Assembly (NCBI RefSeq): GCF_004328075.1
Contig: NZ_SJFN01000006.1
Location: forward strand, 88,169 to 152,168
DNA length: 64,000 nucleotides
Reading direction: 5' to 3'
Source: Siculibacillus lacustris
GTDB lineage: Bacteria; Pseudomonadota; Alphaproteobacteria; Rhizobiales; Ancalomicrobiaceae
The first letter of the stretch is position 1, and each line of letters starts with the position of its first letter. Both the position numbers and the translations under genes were made by a program. Under the pieces are notes generated by a model. The model was not told the DNA's origin. It ran no database searches and saw nothing but the letters and a program-made list of their open reading frames with translations. Below, piece by piece: positions 20,681 to 28,660 of the stretch.

Positions 20681-22954
20681 ATGCACGCTGAGGGCGAGTG
20701 CGGGGACGGCGCACCGGCGGGGGTGGCGATGGCGGCGGACACCGAAGATCTCGAGGGCCTGCTCGGCTCGGTCAATCGCTCGGCCGAGCGCTTGCAGACG
20801 CTGTGGTTCAGCTTCATCGGCCTCACGCTCTACGTCATCATCACGGCGCTGACGACGACGCACATGAACCTGCTCCTGAACGAGGCGCAGGTCCTGCCGA
20901 TTCTAAGCATGACGGTGCCGTTGCTGCCGTTCTATGTCATCGCGCCGCTGTTCTACGTCGTCATCCATTTCTACGTGCTCTTGATGCTGACGCTGCTGGC
21001 GGGCTCGGCCAAGGTGTTCGAAGACGCATTGCGACGGGCAATTCCGATCGAGAGCGAACGCGAGACTTTTCGGGCGAGGATCGAGAACGCATTGTTTCTG
21101 CAGTTGTTGGTGGGAGCCGCGCCGGAACGCAACGGCGTCAAAGGTCGGCTTTTGGCAGCGATGGCGCTGATCACCATCGCTGTTGCGCCGGTATTGACCT
21201 TGATCGCCCTCCAGACGCAGTTCCTGCCCTATCACCATTTCGCCATCACTTGGCTGCACCGCGCACTGGTCGGGCTCGACCTCGTCTTAGTGCTGGTGAT
21301 GTGGCGCGCCTACAGAGTGCGCTGGGGCGCGCTGCCGCCGCCCGGACCGATCACCCTATGGCGCAGACGTGGCGTGGGATGGTGGCGACGACACCTGGTC
21401 GGGCTGGTCGCCAGAAGCCTCGGGCCCTTGTTGGTCATCTGGCTCACGCTCGGGGAAGGACGCTGGGCCGGAGAGCCCTATCTCGATCCGACCGACGGAC
21501 TCGATGGGGAGATTCTGGCGAACTTGGGGCTCGAAAGTTTGGTGCCGAACTGGAGTCGCGACGGCATCGCCCCTCGATATCAATTTTCGTACAATTTCAC
21601 ACGATTCGGCCTGCGCCCGTTGGTATGGACCGGACTCATATCCGATCGCCTAGACGTCTCGGGTGAAACGATCGTTGGTGCAGATCTCATCGACAAAGCG
21701 GACAGGGAACGAAAGTCGTTCGCCGAGGCCGAGCGCTATGTCCGCACGCGCGACTTTCGCGGAAGGGATTTCACCATGGCCGATTTCAGTGCGGCTGATA
21801 TCCGGGGCGCCGATTTCAGCGGCGGGCGCACCATTCTGAGGCGGGCGAATCTGATGAAGGCGTCGCTGCAGGGCGCGAACCTCTCGATGGCACAGATCCG
21901 AGGTTCAACCCTCCTGGCAGCGGAGATGCAGGGCGCCAATCTCTTCTCGGCCGAAATGCAGGAAGCGGTACTCGCGACGGCGCAGCTGCAAGGTGCCGAA
22001 CTTTCTTCGGCAAATTTGCGAGGTGCAGATCTCTCCTTGGCAAACATGCAGGGCGCGAACCTCTCAGCGGTGCAGATGCAGGGCGCGAACCTCTCGGCGG
22101 TGCAGATGCAGGGCGCCGACCTCTCTTCGGCTGAGATGCAAGGTGCGAAACTCAGTTGGGCACAGATGCAGGGCACCAACCTCCGAGAAGCAAACCTCCA
22201 GGCAACGGACCTTAAATATGCATCGATATGTGGTTCCATCCTAGAAGGATCACAATTATCCAACGCTGACTTAAGCTATGCTCGAATCTTCCGAAATCAC
22301 AGCGGACTTTCTTCATCTCCTGCTCGCATTATAGCGATAAATACAGATCGCTTCTTCACAAGACGTATCGAACCAAATAGCGATCCAGCAGGTTTTCCAT
22401 CGGAAATTTTTGAGGCCATGCCCAACGGATTTCACTTGAGTAACGAGGAACTGACGGACAAGCAGATCGAGGCTTGGCGTAAAGCTGCAACCGAACATGT
22501 CCGCGCGTACTCTTTGAGGGCAGAGATAGGCGCACGCTTCGACTGGCTCATGGGTGACCGGGCGACCGAGGACGAGGCCAATGCCGCCTTCTGGAAAGAG
22601 GCTGAACGGACATCAGCACAAACGTTTCCGACCGCAGCCTTCTATGTCGCGCACCTTATGGAGGCATTGGAGAAGATCGCCTGCGACGCGAATGGAGACT
22701 TCCATGAGGATCGGCGATACGTAGCGAATGGAATCCTGACTAGTCACGTCGACACGCTCATCGCAGCCGGGTTCGATACGATTCTCGAACGTCTGCGTGC
22801 GCTGCGCCGGGACCCGAAAACCTGCCCCGGGCTGGCGAGCATCAACGAAGACGATTGGTCATACGCGATCCGATCAGTTTTGCAATTTCGAGAATTCAAG
22901 GCAGCGCATCCGGGAGTGGACGACTTCCTATCCTCTGCCCCATTCGCAGATTGA
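20681..22954 (+). CDS. Membrane pentapeptide-repeat protein
   Basis: 757 residues from the ATG at 20681; an in-frame ATG at 20729 with a GGGGGTG site is an alternative. Residues about 45-280 contain five or six hydrophobic helices (FSFIGLTLYVIITAL, LLPFYVIAPLFYVVIHFYV, GLDLVLVLVMW among them). Residues about 357-538 are some 36 pentapeptide repeats of the A(D/N)LSx type, predicted to fold as a right-handed quadrilateral beta-helix of about nine coils. The last 215 residues are a soluble domain I do not recognise. Substrate and partners are unknown. The 3' third is far less GC-rich than its neighbours (43% over 22201-22380 by hand count), suggesting a different history. It ends 11 bp from the convergent MFS gene. 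Confidence 0.85.
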   Translation: MHAEGECGDGAPAGVAMAADTEDLEGLLGSVNRSAERLQTLWFSFIGLTLYVIITALTTTHMNLLLNEAQVLPILSMTVPLLPFYVIAPLFYVVIHFYVLLMLTLLAGSAKVFEDALRRAIPIESERETFRARIENALFLQLLVGAAPERNGVKGRLLAAMALITIAVAPVLTLIALQTQFLPYHHFAITWLHRALVGLDLVLVLVMWRAYRVRWGALPPPGPITLWRRRGVGWWRRHLVGLVARSLGPLLVIWLTLGEGRWAGEPYLDPTDGLDGEILANLGLESLVPNWSRDGIAPRYQFSYNFTRFGLRPLVWTGLISDRLDVSGETIVGADLIDKADRERKSFAEAERYVRTRDFRGRDFTMADFSAADIRGADFSGGRTILRRANLMKASLQGANLSMAQIRGSTLLAAEMQGANLFSAEMQEAVLATAQLQGAELSSANLRGADLSLANMQGANLSAVQMQGANLSAVQMQGADLSSAEMQGAKLSWAQMQGTNLREANLQATDLKYASICGSILEGSQLSNADLSYARIFRNHSGLSSSPARIIAINTDRFFTRRIEPNSDPAGFPSEIFEAMPNGFHLSNEELTDKQIEAWRKAATEHVRAYSLRAEIGARFDWLMGDRATEDEANAAFWKEAERTSAQTFPTAAFYVAHLMEALEKIACDANGDFHEDRRYVANGILTSHVDTLIAAGFDTILERLRALRRDPKTCPGLASINEDDWSYAIRSVLQFREFKAAHPGVDDFLSSAPFAD
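22016..22195 (+). repeat. Tandem 30-nt units inside the pentapeptide-repeat gene
   Basis: Successive 30-nt units begin at 22016, 22046, 22076, 22106, 22136 and 22166, each coding two pentapeptides. The units at 22046 and 22076 are identical except for one base (A/G in the 21st position). Most begin with ATGCAGGGC or a close variant. Such near-identical units point to recent internal duplication and possible length variation between strains. Confidence 0.85.
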
Positions 22955-22965
22955 CGCCCTCTCCC

Positions 22966-24288
22966 TCACGCCCCGGCGGGGATGTCGTCGTCGGGGGTGC
23001 CGCGGCCGGTGCGGGCGAGGCGGGCGCGCTCCATGGCGGCCAGCCGCACGGCGATCGCCAGTTCGATCAGATGCAGCACCGCGACGAAGGCGACGACGCC
23101 GAGCCAACCGGCATCGGCCCAGAACACCCCACCGAGCGAACCGGCGACCGACGAGCCGACATAGTAGAGCAACAGATAGAGCGCCGCGGCGTGGCTCTTG
23201 TCGCCGTCGGCGAGGATGCCGATCCAGGAACTGGCCACCGCGTGGCAGACGAAGAAGCCGATCGCCACCAGGGCGGTGCCGGCGATCACCGCGATCAGCG
23301 ACGCCGGAATCAAGGTCAGTGCGACCCCGACCAGCGCCACCAGGACGCCGACGATCGACACCGGGCCGCGGCCGATGCGGTCGGCGAAGTTGCCGGCCAA
23401 CGGCGAGGCGATCATCCCGAAGGTGTAGACCAGGAAGATCAGACCGACCGCGCCCTGGCCGAGGCCGTAGGGCGGCGCGGTCAGGAGGAAGCCGACGTAG
23501 TTGTAGACGGTCACGAAGGTGCCCATCACCAGGAAGCCGGTGAGGAAGAGCAGGCGCAGGCCGGGCGAGCCGAGATGGCGGCGCCAGATCGCCACGTGAT
23601 AGGCGAAACCGGTGTCGCGCTTGCGCTGGAAATTGCGCGAGGCGGGCAGCAGCGCCACGAAGCCGACCGCCGCGGCGAGGCCGAGGCAGCCGATCGCCGC
23701 CAAGGCCATGCGCCAATCGGCGTGTTCGGTGACGAAGCCGGTGACGATGCGGCCGGCCATGCCGCCGAAGGCGGTGCCGCCGACATAGAGGCCCATCGCG
23801 GTGCCGAGGCCGGCCGGCTCGATCTCCTCGGCGAGATAGGCGATGGCCACCGCCGGGACGCCGCCGAGCGCGATGCCCTGGAGCGCCCGGAGCGCCACCA
23901 GGAGGTGCCAGTCGTGGACCGTCGCGGTGATGAGGCACAGCACCGAGACCGAGCACAGCGAGGCGAACATCAGGCTCTTGCGGCCGAAACGTTCGGCGAC
24001 GACGCTGGCCGCGACGATCGCCAAGGCGAGGCAGACGGTGGTCGAGGACAGCGCCAGCGAGCTCTCGGCCGCCGAGACCCCGAATTCGCGGGCGAGCACC
24101 GGCAAGAGCGGCTGGACACAATAGAGTAGCGAGAAGGTGGCGTAGCCCGACAGGAACAGGGCGCCGGCGATGCGGCGATAGGCCCAGGTGCCGCGACGCG
24201 TCCACACCGGCTCGCGCCGCGTCGCCGCCCCGGGCGGGGGGGCGACGGCGGGCGCCGGCACGGGCGGAGGCGGGGAATTCGAAGCCAT
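22966..24288 (-). CDS. MFS transporter, YnfM-like
   Basis: 440 residues, 12 transmembrane helices. The first helix ends SLLYCVQPLLPVLAREFG, and GMYVGG-like and VASSWIG motifs are close to those of E. coli YnfM, an inner-membrane exporter of the major facilitator superfamily. Conserved RFGRKSLM (loop 2-3) is the MFS signature. I start at the ATG at 24288 because the preceding 100 codons are arginine-rich noise. The first 38 residues are a proline/alanine-rich cytoplasmic tail. The exported substrate is unknown. It converges on the pentapeptide gene and stands back to back with ohrR across a 587-bp gap. Confidence 0.9.
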   Translation of the reverse strand: MASNSPPPPVPAPAVAPPPGAATRREPVWTRRGTWAYRRIAGALFLSGYATFSLLYCVQPLLPVLAREFGVSAAESSLALSSTTVCLALAIVAASVVAERFGRKSLMFASLCSVSVLCLITATVHDWHLLVALRALQGIALGGVPAVAIAYLAEEIEPAGLGTAMGLYVGGTAFGGMAGRIVTGFVTEHADWRMALAAIGCLGLAAAVGFVALLPASRNFQRKRDTGFAYHVAIWRRHLGSPGLRLLFLTGFLVMGTFVTVYNYVGFLLTAPPYGLGQGAVGLIFLVYTFGMIASPLAGNFADRIGRGPVSIVGVLVALVGVALTLIPASLIAVIAGTALVAIGFFVCHAVASSWIGILADGDKSHAAALYLLLYYVGSSVAGSLGGVFWADAGWLGVVAFVAVLHLIELAIAVRLAAMERARLARTGRGTPDDDIPAGA

Positions 24289-24537
24289 GCGGGGGCGGCC
24301 GTCGCTGGAGGGCAAGCATCGCAGACCGCGCAGGCGCCGCACGGTTCGGGCGCGCGACCTTAATCGAAGCGGGCGCCGAAGACAGCGACGATCGACATGG
24401 CAGCTGCGCGAGGGGGGCGGAAGGGCCCCGCCCGCGCGGGCGGTTGCGGGCAGCCGCGGTGCGGGAATAGCGGCGGCACGAGAGCCGCGGCCGGATCTTC
24501 GAAACCCTCGCCTTCCGGTCAGTCGCGTGTTCCCCTG

Positions 24538-24679
24538 CCGTCGTCCCCGGCGAGCCCGCAGGGCGAGGAAAGGGGACCCAGGTGACACCCGGGAAACGCC
24601 GATGGCTCACAGCCCGCCCTGGGATCCCCTTCCCCTCCGCCGGCTGATGCCGGCTCCGGCCGGGGATGACGGCCGAGGG
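24538..24679 (+). repeat. Dispersed intergenic repeat, copy A (142 bp)
   Basis: The ends of this segment match, in reverse orientation, the segment 30183-30314. The outer parts (about 60 bp starting CCGTCGTCCCCGGCGAG and about 40 bp ending GGGGATGACGGCCGAGGG) are almost identical between copies, while the middle differs. Each end also resembles the other in inverted form (GTCGTCCCCGG and CCGGGGATGAC), so the element can fold into a cruciform. It resembles the short palindromic repeats scattered in alphaproteobacterial genomes. Confidence 0.8.
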
Positions 24680-24831
24680 ACCGAATGTCGGCCCGGGGCG
24701 GGACGATGGCAGAGGGTCAGGGAAGACGGCCGAGGAGCCGGACGACGGTCGAGGGACGAACAGGCGCTCGGCCGATCGCAAGGGCGCTCCACCCGCGCCG
24801 GCGGTTGCGGGCGACCGGCATCGCCCCATAT

Positions 24832-24845
24832 GATCGTGCACGATC
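24832..24845. promoter_or_regulatory. ohrR: 14-bp palindrome upstream of ohrR, possible operator
   Basis: GATCGTGCACGATC at 24832-24845 is a perfect palindrome 30 bp before the ohrR ATG. Its position fits autoregulation by the MarR-type protein, but its sequence differs from the palindrome before ohr (25439-25450), so the assignment is only a suggestion. Confidence 0.35.
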
Positions 24846-24875
24846 GAACCTCGATCGCCCCTGAGGAAACCACCG

Positions 24876-25313
24876 ATGTCCGTTCCCGCGCCGCTCGACG
24901 ATCAACTGTGTTTCGCGGTCTATGGCGCCCTGCAGGCGCTGACCCGGCGCTATCGGCCGCTGCTCGCCGAACTCGGGCTGACCTATCCGCAATATCTGGT
25001 GCTGCTGGTGCTGTGGCGCGGCGACGGGCTGTCGGTGAAGGCGCTCGGCGAGCGGCTCGACCTCGATTCCGGCACGCTGACGCCCTTGCTGAAGCGGCTC
25101 GAGGCCGCCGGTCTGGTGGCGCGGCGGCGGGCAGCCGAGGACGAGCGGGTGGTGCGGGTCGATCTCACCGATCGCGGCCGGGCTTTGGCCGAGCCGGCGG
25201 CGGCGATCGGCGGCCGGGTGTTCGGCGCCTGCGGCTTCGATCTGCCGGCGCTGATCGACTTGCGCGACGAGCTCAAGGCGCTGAAGGCCGGGCTCGACCG
25301 CACCACCGCCTGA
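24876..25313 (+). CDS. ohrR: MarR-family organic-peroxide sensor OhrR
   Basis: 145 residues, a winged-helix MarR protein. The reactive cysteine of OhrR proteins is present at Cys12 in QLCFAVYGA, with the conserved LTYPQYLVLLVLW and the recognition-helix region LDSGTLTPLLKRLEA. A second cysteine near residue 119 (GACGFD) suggests the two-cysteine type in which oxidation forms a disulfide. When reduced OhrR binds operator DNA and represses ohr; organic hydroperoxides release it. ohr follows 188 bp downstream in the same direction. Confidence 0.93.
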   Translation: MSVPAPLDDQLCFAVYGALQALTRRYRPLLAELGLTYPQYLVLLVLWRGDGLSVKALGERLDLDSGTLTPLLKRLEAAGLVARRRAAEDERVVRVDLTDRGRALAEPAAAIGGRVFGACGFDLPALIDLRDELKALKAGLDRTTA

Positions 25314-25438
25314 GCCGTCAAGGACGGCCGACCGGGTGCCGCGCGACGGCCGCGTTCGCCGAATGGGCGGCAGAGGAACCCGCAGCGAAGGGCGAGAGAC
25401 GACGGGAAACGGCCCTCGACGGAATCGCGAAGATTTAG

Positions 25439-25450
25439 ATTGCGCGCAAT
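25439..25450. promoter_or_regulatory. ohr: Probable OhrR operator before ohr
   Basis: ATTGCGCGCAAT at 25439-25450 is a perfect palindrome inside a local AT-rich patch, 51 bp before the ohr start and after the ohrR stop. An AT-flanked dyad in this position is what OhrR is known to bind in other bacteria. The adjoining TTAGAT and TTTTGTGTGCGATC sequence may hold the promoter. Confidence 0.6.
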
Positions 25451-25501
25451 TCTTTTGTGTGCGATCTTTCCCTCATCGACGCTCGAACCCGGGAGTTCCT
25501 C

Positions 25502-25915
25502 ATGCAGATCCTCTACACCGCCACCGCGACCTCCACCGGCGGCCGCGACGGCCGCACCCGCTCCGACGACGGCCTGCTCGACATCGCCCTGGCGATGCCG
25601 CCGGCGCTCGGCGGCAACGGCGCCGGCACCAATCCGGAACAGCTGTTCGCGGCCGGTTTCTCGGCCTGTTTCCTGTCGGCGCTGAAGCTGGTCGCCGGTC
25701 AGGGCGGCGTCGCCCTGCCCAAGGAGACGGCGATCACCGGTCGCGTGTCGATCGGCAAGTCGGACGACGGCTTCGGTCTGGCGGTGTCGCTGACCGCGAC
25801 GGCGCCGGGCATCGACACGGCGGTGCTCCAGGACCTGATCGCCAAGGCCCATCAGGTGTGCCCCTATTCCAAGGCGACGCGCGGCAACATCGAAGTCGCC
25901 CTGGCGGTCGCCTGA
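25502..25915 (+). CDS. ohr: Organic hydroperoxide reductase Ohr
   Basis: 137 residues, the family's length. Ohr reduces organic and fatty-acid hydroperoxides using dihydrolipoamide-linked reducing power. The two redox cysteines are Cys56 in GFSACFLSAL and Cys120 in HQVCPYSKATRGN. The N-terminus LYTATATSTGGRDGR and NPEQLFAAG are typical. I start at the ATG at 25502, with GGGAG upstream; 15 extra in-frame codons upstream are unlikely. It forms a regulator-effector pair with ohrR. Confidence 0.96.
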   Translation: MQILYTATATSTGGRDGRTRSDDGLLDIALAMPPALGGNGAGTNPEQLFAAGFSACFLSALKLVAGQGGVALPKETAITGRVSIGKSDDGFGLAVSLTATAPGIDTAVLQDLIAKAHQVCPYSKATRGNIEVALAVA

Positions 25916-25928
25916 TCGCTCCCCTCGT

Positions 25929-25954
25929 CCCCGTGCCGCTCCGGCGGCGCGGGG
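25929..25954 (+). terminator. Hairpin after ohr
   Basis: An 11-bp stem (25929-25939 with 25944-25954, one G-U type pair) and a TCCG loop lies 14 bp after the ohr stop. No U tract follows, so termination is likely but not certain. Confidence 0.5.
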
Positions 25955-26064
25955 GTCCCTCCGGCGCCATCCGGTGGTCGTGCTCAGCGTCAACCCTTTA
26001 AGGTTGCATTTTGTTTTGATGCGACCGATGATCGCAGCCGTTCCCTGGGGATGGAGGCGACACG

Positions 26065-26826
26065 ATGATCCTGACGATCGACGACAAGGGCGAGGACGTT
26101 CGGCAGCTCACGGCCGAATTGGTGAAACTCGGCTTCCTGGCGAGCGAGACGCCGATCTTCGGGGCCGAGGTGGCCAAGGCGGTGGCGCGCTTCCAGGCGA
26201 GCCATGTCGACCAGACCGGCGACCCGTTGGTCGCCGACGGCGAGGCCGGGCCGCTGACCCTGTGGGCGCTGGCGGATGCCACCAGCGGCGCGCCGACCGC
26301 GGCGCAGGTCGCCCGGCCGGCGCTGACCCTGCCGGCGACCGGCGGCTCGCAGAGCGGGCGGGCGGCGCTCGCCCGGGCGCTCGGCGAATATGCCCGCGGT
26401 GCCGGCGAGATCGGCGGCAACAAACTCGGGATCGACGTCGAGGCCTATCAGGACCACGACCGCTCGCTCGTCGGCGAACCGTGGTGCGCCTCCTTCGTCA
26501 GCTGGTGCTTCGATCCGAGCTACGGCGGGGCCGCGCCCTTCACCCAATCGCCCTCGGCGCGGTCGCTGTGGAACGATTTCCGACGGCGCGGCTGGACCTA
26601 TGCTCCGAGCGATGCCCGTCCGCCCGAGCCGGGCGACGTGATCTTCTGGTGGCGCCAGTCGCCGAACGGCAATCTCGGCCACGTCGGGCTGGTGCATTCC
26701 TACGCGGGCGGCTTCCTGCGCACCATCGAAGGCAACAAGGGCGCCTATCCGGCCCAGGTCTCGACCTTCACCTATGTGCTCGGACGGATCGATCAGCTGC
26801 TCGGCTTCGGCCAGGCGCAGCCCTGA
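26065..26826 (+). CDS. Peptidoglycan-binding and CHAP-like amidase domain protein
   Basis: 253 residues. Residues about 5-72 resemble a peptidoglycan-binding domain (DDKGEDVRQLTAELVKLGFL, then VARFQASH). After a linker, residues about 110-245 form a CHAP/NlpC-P60-like cysteine peptidase or amidase domain (TIGR02594-type): the nucleophile in EPWCASFVSWCF, and the histidine in GNLGHVGLVHS. No signal peptide is visible, so it may be cytoplasmic, or exported by another route. A near-palindrome CAACCCTTTAAGGTTG at 25991-26006 lies in an AT-rich promoter-like stretch before it. Likely role: cell-wall turnover. It is inserted directly before alr. Confidence 0.85.
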   Translation: MILTIDDKGEDVRQLTAELVKLGFLASETPIFGAEVAKAVARFQASHVDQTGDPLVADGEAGPLTLWALADATSGAPTAAQVARPALTLPATGGSQSGRAALARALGEYARGAGEIGGNKLGIDVEAYQDHDRSLVGEPWCASFVSWCFDPSYGGAAPFTQSPSARSLWNDFRRRGWTYAPSDARPPEPGDVIFWWRQSPNGNLGHVGLVHSYAGGFLRTIEGNKGAYPAQVSTFTYVLGRIDQLLGFGQAQP

Positions 26827-26912
26827 GGGCGGGCCTTGCCGGATCCGCATCGCTGCGGCGCGGCGCCCTCGGCTTGACAGCGCCGGGGCGCGCGTCGCTT
26901 GCTCGGGTCGTC

Positions 26913-28061
26913 ATGACCGAGTCCCTCGCCCCTCTGCCCTCGCCCGTCCCGGCGCCGACGCGCCTGATCATCGATCTTTCCGCCCTCGTCGCCAACCGGC
27001 GGACGATCGCCGCACGAGTCGCGCCCGGCGTCGAGGTGGCGGCGGTGGTCAAGGCCGATGCCTATGGGGTCGGCCTGGAACCGGTGGTCACGGCGCTCGC
27101 CGCCGACGGAGCGCGGACCTTCTTCGTCGCCCATGTCGGCGAAGGCATCGCCGCCCGCGCCATCCTCGAGCGCCGCGGCCACGGCGACGCGCGGGTGTTC
27201 GTGCTCAACGGCCTGCTCGCCGGCACCGACGAAGCCTATGCCGCCCACCGCCTGTCGCCGGTGCTCGGCTCGACGGCGGAAGTCGAGGCCTGGGCGAGCT
27301 TCGCGGGGCCCCGCGCCCTCGGGCTCGACGCGGCGCTGCACGTCGACACCGGCATGAACCGCCACGGTCTCGAAACGGCGGAAGCGGCCGCGCTGGCGCA
27401 GCGCCCCGAGCTCACCACCGCGGCCGGTATCCGGCTGGTGATGAGCCATCTCGCTTGCGCGGACGAACCGGCGCATCCGCTCAACGCGGCCCAGATCGAG
27501 CGCTTCCGCGCCGCCCGCGCGCTGTGGCCCGATCTGCCGGGGTCGCTCGCCAATTCCGCCGGGGTGTTCCTCGATGGGGCGACCCACCACGATCTGGTGC
27601 GGCCCGGGGTCGCGGTCTATGGCGGGGCGATCGTCTCCGGCGCACCCTCGCCGATGCGGCCGGTGGTCCGGCTGGAGGCGACGATCCTGCAGGTGCGCGC
27701 CGTGCCGGCGGGCGAGACGGTCGGCTACGGCGGGCGCGAGACCACGCGGCGGGCGAGCCGCATCGCCATCCTGTCGGTCGGCTATGCCGACGGCTTCCAC
27801 CGCAGCGCCTCCTCCGCCGACGGCGCCGCCGGCGCCCGCGGCGTGCTCCACGGCGTCGCGGTGCCGCTGATCGGGCGCATCTCGATGGACCTGATGGCGA
27901 TTGACGTCACCGACGTGCCGAGTGCCGCGCGCGGCGACACGGTCGAACTGATCGGCGCGACGGTGACCATCCAGGAGGTCGCGGCGCGGATGGGGACCAT
28001 CGACTACGAGGTCCTGACGGGGCTCGGACGGCGCTACCAGCGGGTCCATGTCGGGGGGTGA
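26913..28061 (+). CDS. alr: Alanine racemase
   Basis: 382 residues. Alr interconverts L- and D-alanine with pyridoxal phosphate, supplying peptidoglycan synthesis. The PLP lysine is Lys47 in AVVKADAYGVG; GMNRHGLE, the tyrosine region VGYADGFHRS and the closing IDYEVLTGLGRR are conserved. I start at the ATG at 26913; open frame continues upstream but into the previous gene. In related genomes alr usually lies between dnaB and radA, which holds here apart from the inserted genes. Confidence 0.96.
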   Translation: MTESLAPLPSPVPAPTRLIIDLSALVANRRTIAARVAPGVEVAAVVKADAYGVGLEPVVTALAADGARTFFVAHVGEGIAARAILERRGHGDARVFVLNGLLAGTDEAYAAHRLSPVLGSTAEVEAWASFAGPRALGLDAALHVDTGMNRHGLETAEAAALAQRPELTTAAGIRLVMSHLACADEPAHPLNAAQIERFRAARALWPDLPGSLANSAGVFLDGATHHDLVRPGVAVYGGAIVSGAPSPMRPVVRLEATILQVRAVPAGETVGYGGRETTRRASRIAILSVGYADGFHRSASSADGAAGARGVLHGVAVPLIGRISMDLMAIDVTDVPSAARGDTVELIGATVTIQEVAARMGTIDYEVLTGLGRRYQRVHVGG

Positions 28062-28120
28062 GAGGGCGACGCATCTTCGGATGCGCCGAACGACACCGCC
28101 CGGCGACGACCGCCGGTCCG

Positions 28121-28481
28121 TCAGAGTTCGAGCCACTCGCGACCTTCGGAAGCAACCAACACGCCGGTATCGGCCGCCTGTATCAGGTTTTCGACCGTCA
28201 ATATTTTGGGCTTCTCGTAACCACCCCGAAAAATCATCTTGATGTATTCGGTAATCGACCAGCCTTTCCGAGCCGAACACCTCCAAGAGCAGACTTCCGT
28301 CGTAGGTGAACCCGAACTCCTTGCTCAGTTTCTCGATCAGATCGAATCCGTCGTCTCCGGCAAGCCAGAGATCTCGGCACAAATCATGGTGACTGGCGAT
28401 CTGATCGACGCGCAGACCTATTTCCTCCGCGACGATCCGCAGGACGCGGTCTCGTGTGGAGAGGGTTTCGATCTCGTCCAT
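28121..28481 (-). pseudogene. DUF1493 acyl-carrier-like protein gene with a frameshift
   Basis: From the ATG at 28481 (GGAGG site, 7-bp spacing) the first frame encodes DEIETLSTRDRVLRIVAEE to SLLLEVFGSE, with the DUF1493 core HHDLCRDLWLAGDDGFDLIE. That frame then runs on without a stop into sequence antisense to alr. A second frame takes over at about 28255-28280 and encodes GWSITEYIKMIF, then LTVENLIQAADTG, the normal C-terminal block of the family, and stops at 28121. Together they give about 119 residues, the family's length. One extra base (or two missing) explains it: either a decayed gene or a sequencing error near the GGAAAGGCTGG stretch. DUF1493 proteins resemble acyl carrier proteins; function unknown. 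Confidence 0.7.
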
Positions 28482-28660
28482 GACCATGCCTCCGCTCGGA
28501 GATGCAGCCGCGAATTCGACCGTTCCGGATCGACTTCGCCCGTGGTCCGTCACCCCCCGCAGACCATCCCCGTCCCCGACCTTTCGAGTCCCATTGGCAG
28601 CGATCGTCACCGTGGCACGGCGCCACACGATTCGTCATCCGTCGAGCGGGTACCTCTCCG

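Larger units (their letters stand above)
24289..24875. other. 587-bp gap holding a dispersed repeat and the ohrR upstream region
   Basis: No gene is supported. It contains repeat copy A (24538-24679), more GC-rich degenerate sequence with similar AGGGAAGACGGCCGAGG wording up to about 24770, and a 14-bp palindrome before ohrR. Presumably the promoters of the MFS gene and of ohrR also lie here. Confidence 0.5.

Noticed and set aside
22016..22195. Possible CRISPR array (30-nt units)
   Set aside because: Units are contiguous with no spacers and lie in frame within a pentapeptide-repeat coding sequence.
26793..28120. Long minus-strand open frame opposite alr
   Set aside because: It is the run-on of the frameshifted DUF1493 frame and the antisense of alr; no family pattern is visible and the real C-terminus of DUF1493 is in another frame.
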